Shown here in pieces: positions 33,974 through 43,518 of a stretch of DNA of 64,000 nt; the first letter of the stretch is position 1; every line of letters begins with the position of its first letter. Origin of the DNA: Rhizoclosmatium globosum (taxonomy: Eukaryota; Chytridiomycota; Chytridiomycetes; Chytridiales; Chytriomycetaceae). Both the position numbers and the translations under genes were made by a program. Under the pieces are notes generated by a model. It was not told the origin of the DNA, ran no database searches, and was given only the letters and a program-made list of their open reading frames with translations. Where the stretch lies: positions 434,001 to 498,000 of the forward strand of contig MCGO01000007.1 of the NCBI GenBank assembly GCA_002104985.1. Direction: 5' to 3'.

Positions 33974-35512
33974 ATGATCTCGGCAGTAGTTGGAGCTTGT
34001 GCAGATTCTGTGGCAGTTCGCACCGGATGTAAGGTTATAATTATGCACATCTCTGAAACCTGATACTTTTGGCCACAGTGCACCTGATTGGAGCGATGCC
34101 TGTGGGCGTGTTGCTAAGGTAAGGATGCTTCAAATCAACCAACCTTCACGCCAACAATACTTTGTCTCAGATGGATGCGAAGCGACTTTCTGTCTATCGT
34201 TTGCAGTATTGGCCTGCTTCTTCTCACGTATTCGACTGTGACGGATGAGGGCAATGTCGATCCTTCGAATGCTCTCTGGCACATTCTTCTCACAGTTCTA
34301 CCATCACTGCTCGTATTTCACGTATCTACTCGATATCCAAAGAACGGATACACACCTGTCGCTGTAACGGTTGGCTCCCTTGCCATCCTTGCTGTTTACC
34401 AATTCTGGGCTCAAATACTGAATCTCTCACCGGGATCTCAAGACTATTCTGCTTTTCTGATGGTTGTTGTTATCAAATGGGCGTCTTTCTCGTGGTCGCT
34501 TCATGATATTCATCTAGCTGAGAAGGGTGTCAAAACGCGACGTCAGTCTGATACTACAGCACAAGCATTGAATCCGCCGCTACTTGAATTCTTTGGTTAC
34601 ATTTTCTTCACACCGTCGTTTTTTGTCGGTCCTGCACTCGAGTTTCCACAGTATCAGAATTGGAAGCATCGACGGAATCAGTATGAAACAAATCCATATG
34701 CCATTATTCCACTCTTGAAAACGCTTCTTCTTGGTGCTCTTTGCTCAGCTGTTTACGTTCGCTTTGATGATGCTTGGGCCCACAAGAGATTATTGGATCC
34801 TGTGTTTGTTGCATCAACAGGGTTTTGGTTCCGTCTTCTATTTCTTCAAATCGCAGGAGTTGTCACTCGATGCAAATATTATGGAGTTTGGAAGGTTGGC
34901 GAGGTATCGTGTATTTTGAGCGGAATCTCTCTCTCTCCCAACGGTGTTGATTGGAGAGAGGCGGAGAATGTTGATCCTTGGGGTTTGGAAACTGCTCAAA
35001 ACCCACAAGCATTCATTGGTCATTGGAATATGTTTACAAATCGCTTCTTGCATCGAAATGTTTATATGCGTCTGGTGGAGAATGGCGGTGTCAACAAGGG
35101 TATCGCCCAAGTGATTACAAAAGTTACAAGCGCGTTCTGGCATGGCTGGTACCCTGGATATTATCTTACGTTTGTAGGAGCTGCTGGTGTGACTTGGTGT
35201 GCTGGAGTGTTGCGGAAAGAGTTGAGAGGCCTCTTTGTTGATTCAAAGGACGGACAACGCGCAGTTTGGAAGAAAAGAAAGGTGGTTTATGATATTGCTG
35301 GTTGGGTGGCAACACATAGTATCATTAATTATGTGTGCGCACCTTTCCCTTTAGAATGGATAAGAGAAGGTCTCGCTGCCTGGGCTAGTGTTGGATTTGC
35401 GGGGCATTGGTTAATGGCTGGAGTCTTTGTTTTCAAGCTTGTTGGAGGCTTTACATGGATATCCAACTTTGCCGGCTCGCATTCAAAATCAAGGAAATTG
35501 AAAACTCAGTGA
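33974..35512 (+). CDS. MBOAT-family lysophospholipid acyltransferase
   Basis: Exons 33974-34028, 34079-34118 and 34171-35512 give 478 residues in frame. Many membrane segments are visible. MBOAT hallmarks are Trp-Asn-x-x-Thr-Asn-Arg-Phe-Leu (substrate loop) and the catalytic His in Ser-Ala-Phe-Trp-His-Gly-Trp-Tyr-Pro-Gly-Tyr-Tyr. This arrangement is that of Ale1/LPCAT-type enzymes, which re-acylate lysophospholipids at the ER. The C-terminal Lys-rich end fits an ER protein. Confidence 0.88.
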
Positions 35513-35617
35513 TAGTCTGAATAAAATGTTATGGTTGTAGTGATTGAGCCTTGAGGTTGCAATTAATCCCGAAGCGCTTCTGAAGAAGATAACAACTGTT
35601 GTATTTATTGCTGGGTT

Positions 35618-36040
35618 TCACTTTCTTCCCTGCAATACGGGCGCATCGCATCTAAACGACGCGTGTCCATTCACTCCACACCGAAAACAGCGATGCTCAA
35701 ATTTACATCCAGCGTTGCTACAAATACTGCAATTCCTGATACAGTGGAATCAGCTATCGAACACTGTTTACAACGTTAGACTCACCACTGTGCGCAATAA
35801 GTATTCCAACGGAAATGGCCTTGAGGACACCTTAGGAGAGAATGCTCTTTATGACAGATCATGCAAATGTGGCTGTGGCATTTTTGGGTGGACTTCTTTT
35901 TGCATTCTTTGAAGTTGAATGTGCGACAGATTTTCAAAGGTGAGATAACTGGAGACGAAGGTCTAGGGCTCTGAGAGGGCGATCGAGGTCGTTTTGTGTG
36001 CGAACGGGAGACTGTTGTTGAAAGCTTGGATGGTGGAACT
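35618..36040 (-). pseudogene. Family member 6, zinc-module half (split by a retrotransposon)
   Basis: Exon parts 36040-35786 and 35735-35618. Contains a Ser-Pro-Arg linker, an A module (Cys-x7-Cys-x7-Cys, His, then Cys-x2-Cys-x3-His-x4-Cys), the Trp-codon phase-2 intron (50 nt) and a terminal B module. Its coil half lies 6.2 kb away at 42197-42479. If the element and one GAACT copy are discounted, the coding lengths (283+250+118) sum to a multiple of three and the frames agree across the insertion point. Confidence 0.85.
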
Positions 36041-36139
36041 TGTGGACTCCATAGGACTTAGCGATACATTAGAGAGTCCCTTGGATATCCATTGTTTATT
36101 ATATTGTTCTGGAAGCATGAAAAGTATAACACGACGACA
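36041..36139 (-). repeat. 3' LTR (99 bp)
   Basis: Identical to the copy at 42098-42196. On the element's strand it holds an AT-rich TATAATAA about one third of the way in, a likely promoter element in the matching 5' LTR. At 99 bp it is unusually short for this superfamily. Confidence 0.95.
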
Positions 36140-36223
36140 TCACCCCCCCTAGACTGAAAGTAATGAAGGCGAAAGTGAAAAGGAGAGGAATGCTGGAAGA
36201 AATAAAAGAAAACTAAGTTTTGG

Positions 36224-39200
36224 TTATTGCTGTATTTTGCTGCGAGTTTTACGTGTACTTCCGTCGCGATCTACATTTACTGCGACTGCTTTTCTTTTCT
36301 GTTTTAAGATTCGCTTGTGATAGTCTTGAAGAATAGTGGTATCCTGGAAATCAGCGTAAGGCACCCAAGAAGTTTGATCTTTAGGAAGATTCTTCCATTG
36401 AACTAAGTATACATTCGCGCCGTCAATTTCTTGGTGCTCTAAAATATCTGCCACTTCTCCTGTCGCAAACCAGTCGTCGGATAGGTCGCTGGAAATAAGC
36501 TTCAATTGCTGTGGGGCGTAGTCTCTGTGTAATATGTGCCCGTCTCTATCTAAAAGGGAATACGTCCCACCTTTGGTACGCTTGACGACTCTGTATGGAC
36601 CTTCGTACCGTGGTTCGTCTTTTGAGTTTCGTCTTTCCGTAATCGTCATTACGTAAGAATCAATAGGGAATCGCTCTTTCTTAATGTTGGTGTTGAATTT
36701 TTTGTCGTATTTGATTTTCATGTATGTGTTGTAGTATTTACTGGATGCTTCAATTGTTGGAAATACTAATTCTTGCATTTTGTCGTTACGCGCTTGCAGT
36801 TCCTCCAAACTCATTGCTGTTGCTGTGCTATATGAGTAGTCTGTCAAATGATTGGCTAAACGACTGAACATCAAACTGAATGGGCTCGATTTATGGGTGC
36901 GAGATATTTTTAGATTATTCAGATATTGTACCCATGGAATTACAGTTTCCCATTGCTCATAATTGCCTCGTAACAGTTTCTTGAATAAATCTTGCGACAT
37001 TCCGACGTGTCTTTCCGCTAATCCGTTTGCTTGTGGGTTGTACGGTGTCGTTTGTCTGAAATCTACCTTTCCTGTTTCCATAAGAGATTTAACTAACTTG
37101 TTCACAAATTCTGCGCCATTATCTGATTGCATGATTTTTGGAAACCCGAAATCACAGAAAATTTGCGTTAACGTGCTCGTCATCTCTGTCATTTCTTTAG
37201 TTTTTAGTGCTCGCAATATCGTGAACTTTGTTGCGACGTCTGTCAGTGAAAGTACGTAGTTGTAGCCTTGTAACGACGACGTGGATACGGAGAAGCAATC
37301 GATTGCTACGTGGTCGAACGGAAGCCTCGCAGTTATCGATCGCATGGGATGAAATCCTCGTTTTCCGACGTTCCACTTTTGGCATTCGGGGCAATGGCTT
37401 GCTAGTTCCTTTGCATCGTTTAACATATTTGGCCATATCCAACCGTCTTCCCATAATAAATGTACCATGGGTTCTGGTGACCCGTGGCCTCTGGCATGCG
37501 CTCCTTCTAGCAAAGCTTTCCGCTCCGATTCTGCCGGAATTTTCCTATCTAATCGTTGCTGAAGCTCCAAGGTTTTCAATTGTACGTCTGCGTCTTGAAA
37601 TTCATTTCCAAGTGTCTCGTTGAACTCCATAAGGTCTTTGATCTGTATTGCTTCTGACTTCGAGCTACTAGCCTGGTGTGTGCCTAAGAAGACGCTTGGG
37701 ACTTCTGTCTCAAAATTTGTGAGTATTCTGCTAAGGTAGTCGGGAAGGCGGTTCTTAAGGCCTGGAATATGCGTGACTGTGAAATCATATGAAAGGAATT
37801 TGTCGATCCATCCTTGCAATATTACGTTCAAGTGTTCTTGACTGAATAAATATGTAAGTGCTTTGTGATCTGTTTCTAAGACAAAGCGCGTTCCATAGAC
37901 AAAAGGATGGAATTTATCTAGTGCAAAGGCAATTGCGAGGCATTCCCTGTGTGTTGCTGACCAGCGAGTTTGGCGATCTGAAAAAGTCTTTGAGCAGAAT
38001 TGAATAAACTTCCGTTCTCCATTGATATCTTGGTATAACATCGCTCCGACTCCGGAGTTTGACGCGTCGCATGCAATGCGAAATTCATGATTGTAGTCTG
38101 GTAATGATAAGATTGGTGCTTTTGCTATAGCTTGACCTAACGCTTGGAAAGATGCTTCTACTTCATCCGTCCATGCGTTTTTAACGTCCTTTGCGTGCTT
38201 AATCTTTTCTAACGGTGCTGCAATGGTTGCGTAATGTGGAATGGAATCTCGCATGTAATTAAAGAATCCTAGCATTGAAGCCACTGAAGTTGGTTCTCTG
38301 GTTGTTCCTTCTCTTCGCGGTGTTGTCCATGCTCTGATGGCGTCGATTCTATTGGGGTCAATGCTTATACCTTCTCGGCTTTTTATAAATCCCAGTAGCC
38401 TTACTTGGGTGTGGCCGAATTGACATTTGCTTGGTTTGATTCTTAGATTTGCTTCGGTTAGTTTATCTATAACTTTAATTGTGTCGTCTGCATGTTCTTC
38501 CCATGTTTTAGAGTGGACGCATATGTCGTCCATGTAAACAATTGTTGGGGATCCTATTGGAAAAACCTTTTCCATCGCTTGCTGGAACTGTTTTGGCATG
38601 TTTTTTAATCCGAATGGGGGAGACGTGAAACACAATAGTTCGCCTTTCCATGAGAATGTCGTGAGCTCTTGGTCCGATTGTTTTAATTTAAATTGTTGGT
38701 AAGCGCCTTCCAGGTCAATTGTGGTGAAGTATTTGGAGTCCACGGCTGTTTCCAAACTATCACGGCAGATGGGAAAATCTCTGTTGTACGGTTTTGTTTG
38801 GCTATTGAGGCGACGAAGGTCTAAGCACACTCTGTATTTTGTAATGATTCCGTTTTGAATGCGAGGTGGTGCAATGAGTGGACTTCTCCAATCGGCGCTA
38901 CCGTTAACTGTTCTGACGCTTCCTTCTCTCTTCCATTTTGCGATTTGATCGTCAATAACAGTGTGTCTTGCGTGAGGGATTTTATAAACTCTTAGACGTG
39001 CCGGTTCTGCATGGTCGTATAACTCGATTGCTATTTCTGAGCCGGCAATGTTGGCTTTTGCTTCCTTTGGTACTGCAGCATTTCTTGCTAAAGCTGGTTT
39101 GATTTTGTTCAAGAATAGTTCCCGTTCTTTTGTATCCTCTGGAGAGAGATTGTCATTGAGACACGATACAATCCTTTCTCTCTTTGTTTCGAAATCGTCT

Positions 39201-39298
39201 GGCTTGGGTGTGTCTCCAACAGGATTTAAACCTTGGGGGTAAATGCCAATATGAGGAGCTACGTCTGTTCCTGGTTGTGAAATGATTGTTATGTGAAG
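36224..39298 (-). CDS. pol: Pol polyprotein: reverse transcriptase, RNase H, integrase, chromodomain
   Basis: The open frame runs from just after a TAA-TGA pair (39304-39299) to 36224; the first ATG is at 39112. From that ATG, the RT catalytic Tyr-Met-Asp-Asp lies near residue 194, with Leu-Arg-Arg-Leu-Asn and Phe-Gly-Leu-Lys-Asn before it. RNase H begins with Ala-Cys-Asp-Ala-Ser near residue 349. Integrase has an HHCC zinc finger, then Asp-His-Val-Ala-Ile-Asp-Cys, Ser-Asp-Asn-Gly-Ala-Glu-Phe and Asn-Gly-Leu-Ala-Glu-Arg (DDE). A chromodomain (Tyr-Leu-Val-Gln-Trp-Lys, then Trp-Val-Pro) lies near the C-terminus and may steer integration to marked chromatin. No internal breaks: probably active. 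Confidence 0.95.
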   Translation of the reverse strand, partial: LHITIISQPGTDVAPHIGIYPQGLNPVGDTPKPDDFETKRERIVSCLNDNLSPEDTKERELFLNKIKPALARNAAVPKEAKANIAGSEIAIELYDHAEPARLRVYKIPHARHTVIDDQIAKWKREGSVRTVNGSADWRSPLIAPPRIQNGIITKYRVCLDLRRLNSQTKPYNRDFPICRDSLETAVDSKYFTTIDLEGAYQQFKLKQSDQELTTFSWKGELLCFTSPPFGLKNMPKQFQQAMEKVFPIGSPTIVYMDDICVHSKTWEEHADDTIKVIDKLTEANLRIKPSKCQFGHTQVRLLGFIKSREGISIDPNRIDAIRAWTTPRREGTTREPTSVASMLGFFNYMRDSIPHYATIAAPLEKIKHAKDVKNAWTDEVEASFQALGQAIAKAPILSLPDYNHEFRIACDASNSGVGAMLYQDINGERKFIQFCSKTFSDRQTRWSATHRECLAIAFALDKFHPFVYGTRFVLETDHKALTYLFSQEHLNVILQGWIDKFLSYDFTVTHIPGLKNRLPDYLSRILTNFETEVPSVFLGTHQASSSKSEAIQIKDLMEFNETLGNEFQDADVQLKTLELQQRLDRKIPAESERKALLEGAHARGHGSPEPMVHLLWEDGWIWPNMLNDAKELASHCPECQKWNVGKRGFHPMRSITARLPFDHVAIDCFSVSTSSLQGYNYVLSLTDVATKFTILRALKTKEMTEMTSTLTQIFCDFGFPKIMQSDNGAEFVNKLVKSLMETGKVDFRQTTPYNPQANGLAERHVGMSQDLFKKLLRGNYEQWETVIPWVQYLNNLKISRTHKSSPFSLMFSRLANHLTDYSYSTATAMSLEELQARNDKMQELVFPTIEASSKYYNTYMKIKYDKKFNTNIKKERFPIDSYVMTITERRNSKDEPRYEGPYRVVKRTKGGTYSLLDRDGHILHRDYAPQQLKLISSDLSDDWFATGEVADILEHQEIDGANVYLVQWKNLPKDQTSWVPYADFQDTTILQDYHKRILKQKRKAVAVNVDRDGSTRKTRSKIQQ

Positions 39299-39301
39299 TC
39301 A

Positions 39302-39835
39302 TTAGATATTGGTACATTTACCTAATGTTATTTTGTGTTTTGGGTTATGTGTCAGAAAGACATTTCTTTTTACAGTTAGTCCTTTAAAGTTTCCAAATTC
39401 GAGTTCTTGGGAAATCTCGAAAGTTTCATCGTGTGGTTTGCAGTCTGCCATTACAATGGTTTCGATGCTTCTCTCGATTGGTACAATTCCGTGCTGTGCA
39501 GCCCAGGTCTTGTTAATGCGAGTGACTTGTGCACCGTCGTCTAGTGAACCCCAGTATGAAATACCGTTGATTTGGACTTGTGTTGAGTAAACTGGCCCGG
39601 GTTTGATCAAGTTGCTTGGGCCTCCAACGTCTCTTGCGATTGTTCCAGTACCGGGTTCCAAGACTGAAGCATGTAGATTTTTGTATATTGGGTTGTAGTC
39701 TTTTTCTTTCTGCACTTTTGGTGACTCTTCGTTGTTGGCTCGGCGATCTGGGGGGTCCCATGGTGATGCGACAGACGTTCTGGCCAAGATGCTGGTGATG
39801 AGAAGAATCCCGAGATATGCGAGTGAGACTTTCAT
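39302..39835 (-). CDS. Retrotransposon aspartic protease in its own frame, with a signal-peptide-like start
   Basis: 177 residues. The retropepsin core is Trp-Gly-Ser-Leu-Asp-Asp-Gly-Ala, with Asp in place of the usual Thr/Ser of the D-T/S-G motif, followed by a family-like beta-rich region. The first ~24 residues are Met-Lys plus a hydrophobic run and Ala-Ser, which looks like a secretory signal peptide; this is odd for a retroelement protease. The frame is the same as pol, separated by TAA then TGA. 211 nt separate it from Gag, with a TATATAATA on the element's strand near 39890. Confidence 0.75.
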   Translation of the reverse strand: MKVSLAYLGILLITSILARTSVASPWDPPDRRANNEESPKVQKEKDYNPIYKNLHASVLEPGTGTIARDVGGPSNLIKPGPVYSTQVQINGISYWGSLDDGAQVTRINKTWAAQHGIVPIERSIETIVMADCKPHDETFEISQELEFGNFKGLTVKRNVFLTHNPKHKITLGKCTNI

Positions 39836-40046
39836 TTTCTTTTTTTTTTACGCTATAATACCGCGGCAACTCTTTGTGCATGCTTATTATATACTGGTTC
39901 AGTGGAAATCTCTTGTGCCGAGGGACAAAGATATTCGCATTTTGTTTGCAACTCTCTTGTGTTGGTAATTGCAAATCTTTTGTACTACTTTTTATTTAAT
40001 ATTGTGAAATGAATATTGATAAGAATTTTGGAGCTCTGACTGTTGA

Positions 40047-41378
40047 TTAGATTCCGTTCAAGAAGCCGTCAATGATATCGTCTGTTTCATTGTCGTCATT
40101 CTCCACGTCGTCGAGTTCAATGTGAATGCTACAGTTTTTCAGTGCTATTTGACGTTCGGTACGCAAATGAGGGTGTTTTCTGAAACAAACATCCTCGTCG
40201 TGGTTTGGATTTGGTCTTTCGTCTCCTTTGGCACGCAGTTCTAGACAATAACCGCATTTTGGTCTTGTAGGTTTCTCAGCTGTTTGTCTTCGAGTTGCTG
40301 CATCACGTGCTCTCTTTTGGGCGTTACAGTCCTGGTTGGTGTGAGGTACTGTTGGGTGTAGAGTGCATTGATCTGCGATTGGAATGTAAACTCTTGGTGT
40401 TTCTCGTACTTGAAGCTGCCCATAAGCTCTTGGTTGTTGAGTAGTCGTTGAGTGGGCCGCTGATAGTTTACGGTGGTATTCTTCGACAGCTTTGAACCTT
40501 ACATGCATAGTGTTAGCTTTCTCGCTCATTGCCATTGGATGCAATCTGGTTGGCAAGACTTGAATATAAAGATCTTCGAAATGATGATCGGGCATATAAT
40601 TGACAGCCAGTTCCAAAGTGCTATGTAGGTCCTTGATTTCTTCTGTAGTCGCGTTCGGGGGCAAAGACAGGAGAGGGCTTAGTCTTTGTTTCATCTCTGT
40701 TCTGAAGTCTTTTCCGATTGATTCTTCTAGAAGTGCTGATGTCAAACTATCTGCATTGTCATGGTCCCCAATGCGTCGGTGTGTCGAGCTATCAATTGTT
40801 TGAGCGAGCAATCCTGCGAGCTGGTGGCCTTTTTCATTGCTGTATAATTTGAGCATCTTGCTGCATTCGTCTCCGTGGCGGAGAATGTCGACCACCGAAG
40901 CCGAAGCGCGTTTGTATTGTGGAGCGTTTGCTGGGAGTTTAAGAAATTTTGGTCTTTCTTTGGGTTCGGTCGTGTCTTGGTCTTTAACTTTTGCGTTAGG
41001 AGTGTTGTGAGAAGGTGGAAGGGACTTTGCTGCCATTGACAATCGTTCCTGGAGTGAATCGATTTCTTTCTTCTTGGCTGCTGCTTCTTGTGCTCTACCT
41101 TCATCTGCAAGATCCATAAAATCTACACGCGCCTTGAGCAGTAGTGTTGATAGGGTCTTGTGTGCCATCAATGCCTTGTCTTGCAACTTCCTTTCGTTTT
41201 CTTCTTCTAAGTGGGCTTTCTTCGCGTTTTCGGCTAGGATGTACGATCTATTCATGTCAATGAACTGTAGAGTGGCATTGTCATCGAAACCAAGCTTATT
41301 GCCAATTGCTTGCCGTTTAGTCGGTGTGGTGATGGCTTCGTCGAGTTCTTCAAGGGTTAGGGGTTTGTCTTGGGCCAT
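40047..41378 (-). CDS. gag: Retrotransposon Gag-like protein
   Basis: 443 residues, one open frame. A charged helical N-terminal half (Lys/Glu-rich, likely coiled coil about residues 45-125) leads to a capsid-like region. The C-terminal part has Cys-x2-His-x4-His-x4-Cys and then further Cys/His (Cys-x2-Cys, later Cys and His), so a nucleic-acid-binding zinc region that differs from the usual CCHC knuckle. An acidic tail ends the protein. It assembles the particle that packages element RNA (family knowledge). Confidence 0.8.
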   Translation of the reverse strand: MAQDKPLTLEELDEAITTPTKRQAIGNKLGFDDNATLQFIDMNRSYILAENAKKAHLEEENERKLQDKALMAHKTLSTLLLKARVDFMDLADEGRAQEAAAKKKEIDSLQERLSMAAKSLPPSHNTPNAKVKDQDTTEPKERPKFLKLPANAPQYKRASASVVDILRHGDECSKMLKLYSNEKGHQLAGLLAQTIDSSTHRRIGDHDNADSLTSALLEESIGKDFRTEMKQRLSPLLSLPPNATTEEIKDLHSTLELAVNYMPDHHFEDLYIQVLPTRLHPMAMSEKANTMHVRFKAVEEYHRKLSAAHSTTTQQPRAYGQLQVRETPRVYIPIADQCTLHPTVPHTNQDCNAQKRARDAATRRQTAEKPTRPKCGYCLELRAKGDERPNPNHDEDVCFRKHPHLRTERQIALKNCSIHIELDDVENDDNETDDIIDGFLNGI

Positions 41379-42097
41379 TACTATTGTTTCTGTGTCAAAT
41401 TATTGTTTTACAATTGTTAGTTAGGCTCCTTTTTTATGGTATTGGTCTCCTTTGTTTGGCTCGGTTAGTGTTTGTTTCATGTTAGTTGTTTGTTTCTATC
41501 TCATTTCTTTGATTGTTTGGGGAAGAGTCTTTGTGTAAAATGTCATGTTTTTGTGTGTTTTGGGTTGGCAATCCTGTATCTTTCTTTGTTCCACAGTGCC
41601 GAGTTGCTGGGTGTACTCCTGAGTGAATTGCATTCCATTGTCCGCTTATGTGCGTGAGTTACTCCTTTATGTCCTTTGTTTGATTTATGCGTCACGTGAT
41701 TTGAGTTATTCCTTTGTCTGTATTTTGGTTACTGTGGGTTATCGTTGACCGTGCGAGGCGAGTTATAGTATTGATCAGGCGAACACAGTCGGGCACTAGG
41801 CTTCGCTGTTGCATCAATCGGGCACCAATCGGGCACGGAGCTTCGTTGGGCTTCGTTGAGCGTGTTCTATTCCTTCTCGTGGAGTCGATGTACACCAATC
41901 GGGCACCAATCGGGCACGGAGCTTCGTTGGGCTTCGTTGTGTCGTACTCTATCCCGCTATACCAATCTGCTCTGCATCTGCCATTAAAGGTTTGATGTTA
42001 TAGTTCTTTATTTCTTGTTGTAGTATAGTGATGTTCGAAATAATCTGATTGTAAAATGTGGGTTACTAATCAGATAGTGGAAACTCAAGGGAAAAAA
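41379..42097 (-). other. Element 5' leader with repeated GTGCCCGATTGG motifs
   Basis: 719 nt between the 5' LTR and gag. On the plus strand, CAATCGGGCAC occurs several times and a block of about 40 bp (CACCAATCGGGCACGGAGCTTCGTTG...) is repeated near 41815-41860 and 41890-41940. Such repeats could serve RNA packaging or translation; function unknown. Directly after the LTR the element strand reads TTTTTTCCCTTGAG, not a tRNA-complementary TGG start. Confidence 0.7.
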
Positions 42098-42196
42098 TGT
42101 GGACTCCATAGGACTTAGCGATACATTAGAGAGTCCCTTGGATATCCATTGTTTATTATATTGTTCTGGAAGCATGAAAAGTATAACACGACGACA
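42098..42196 (-). repeat. 5' LTR (99 bp)
   Basis: Identical to the 3' LTR; TG...CA ends; followed on the outside by GAACT, the target-site duplication. Confidence 0.95.
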
Positions 42197-42479
42197 GAAC
42201 TGTCGTTGGATCAAACAGCTTTCCCGAATGATTCTCGAAGAATGTGGAATCTTGAAGTGGTGCTTCACCGTTGGAAGTAGCTTGGTTACGCCTGAAAGAG
42301 TGTCCTTCATCAATATCTTTTTGAATGACACTAGTTCTGCTTTCTTGCCCGGTCAGTGCAGCCATTTCTTCCATCATAGCATGAATTTGAACTTCGAGAA
42401 AGAGAATGCGTTCATAAAGGGCAGCGACTGACGGTGGCGGAGTTGGGGTTGCAGGGGGGTTGCCAATCATATCGAACAA
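42197..42479 (-). pseudogene. Family member 6, coiled-coil half (split by a retrotransposon)
   Basis: Starts at ATG 42479. Pro/Thr-rich start, then the coil Leu-Tyr-Glu-Arg-Ile-Leu-Phe-Leu-Glu and a variable linker up to the GAACT insertion site. Reading into the LTR meets a stop after about 15 codons, so the present transcript would encode only coil and linker. It begins 26 bp after the stop of member 7. Confidence 0.85.
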
Positions 42480-42505
42480 ACTTTATCAGCAAATCATTTA
42501 CTATT

Positions 42506-43386
42506 CTACAGCTTTGTACATTCCCAGGCTGCATGAAAGCCTCCTTCACATCGAATACATTCATGCCTGCGCTGGCAGAGATACGGCTTGTGCGTTGAAT
42601 TGCCGCAGTTCCTATAATTATGTCAAAAGTTAGTTAAGGAATCGTAACTGCGAGCGTCGTCCGTCCAGTCCTCTAATATCAAACCGACAGAGTGCACGAA
42701 AGGTATTCCACCAGCGTTCCGCGAATCCAGTGAACAACCTCACATCTCACTCCTCAAGAATACACACCATTTCACGCAAAATATCTCCGCCCTTGCATCA
42801 TCATCACAATGTATGACGCGATGTTCCTCTCCACAAACCACACAAACGTGTCGGTCATTGCATTTCAGACGACATATTTCATCTTCATTATATGTACGGC
42901 AAATGTATTTTGATGGCGGTAGCTGAACTGGCGAACGGGATCGAGGGGAAAGGGAGCGATTTCGATAGCTGTTGGAGTGATGCTGTGGTGAAGGGGATCG
43001 TCTGGAATCCTGATGGACTGCGGAAAGAGACTTGTGATCCTCCGATCGAGAGTGAAAGCCTTCGTACTTGTGTTTGTGCTGAGGCTGGACAGGCGACCAG
43101 GCGCTGTCTCTGTCGCTGTGCCGTTCAGTCAAAGCCGAAGTCGTTCGAAGGCGGAACGAGTGGGTCGATGACAAGCCGTCCAATCGATTAAATTGATTTT
43201 GTTGTGGCTGATTTGGCTCGGGAGATTGTTGGATTTGGAAAGTGGTTTGGTTCAAGACGGTCGTTGGAAGGCGACCTGGTTCCGATTGAGGCGCCCACAT
43301 CTGCTTCTCGCGCTGCGCAGATTCAAGCTTCGCACTAAGACACACGTACTGTTCCTCGAGGCGAACTAGGCGCTCGTGGCTCCCAT
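42506..43386 (-). CDS. Coiled-coil/zinc-module family member 7
   Basis: Exons 43386-42768 and 42611-42506. A short coil (Arg-Leu-Val-Arg-Leu-Glu-Glu-Gln) replaces the usual Tyr-x-Arg core, so this is the most divergent start. A Gln/Asn/Ser/Arg-rich linker, an A module (Cys-x7-Cys-x3-Cys-x3-His then Cys-x2-Cys-x3-His-x4-Cys), the Trp-codon phase-2 intron (156 nt, the longest in the family) and one B module follow. The ATG is out of frame by one base, at the GGG run at 43382-43384; a fourth G fixes it. Confidence 0.65.
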
Positions 43387-43518
43387 TGCAGAATTGAAAA
43401 GTAACTTAATAATAAGAAACAAAAGAATTAAATTGATTTACGTCAGCTTTGATAAGAAGTAGAGTAGACGACACAACTCTGATGTTTACAGAATAAGTAC
43501 GACGTTTTTAACATGAGT

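Larger units (their letters stand above)
36041..42196 (-). mobile_element. Complete Ty3-type LTR retrotransposon with chromodomain, inserted in zinc-family member 6
   Basis: Bounded by two identical 99-bp direct repeats starting TG and ending CA, flanked on both sides by GAACT (5-bp target-site duplication at 36036-36040 and 42197-42201). Coding on the minus strand in the order Gag, protease, reverse transcriptase, RNase H, integrase, chromodomain. A purine run (AGGGGGGGTGA on the minus strand) abuts the 3' LTR, as expected for a polypurine tract. No tRNA-type TGG primer site follows the 5' LTR. Identical LTRs imply recent insertion. Domain order RT-RNaseH-IN is typical of Ty3/Metaviridae; the C-terminal chromodomain is that of chromoviruses. 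Confidence 0.95.

Noticed and set aside
36041..42196. The 99-bp repeats taken as a large target duplication of the host gene
   Set aside because: They start TG, end CA, abut a polypurine tract and are themselves flanked by GAACT, so they are LTRs.
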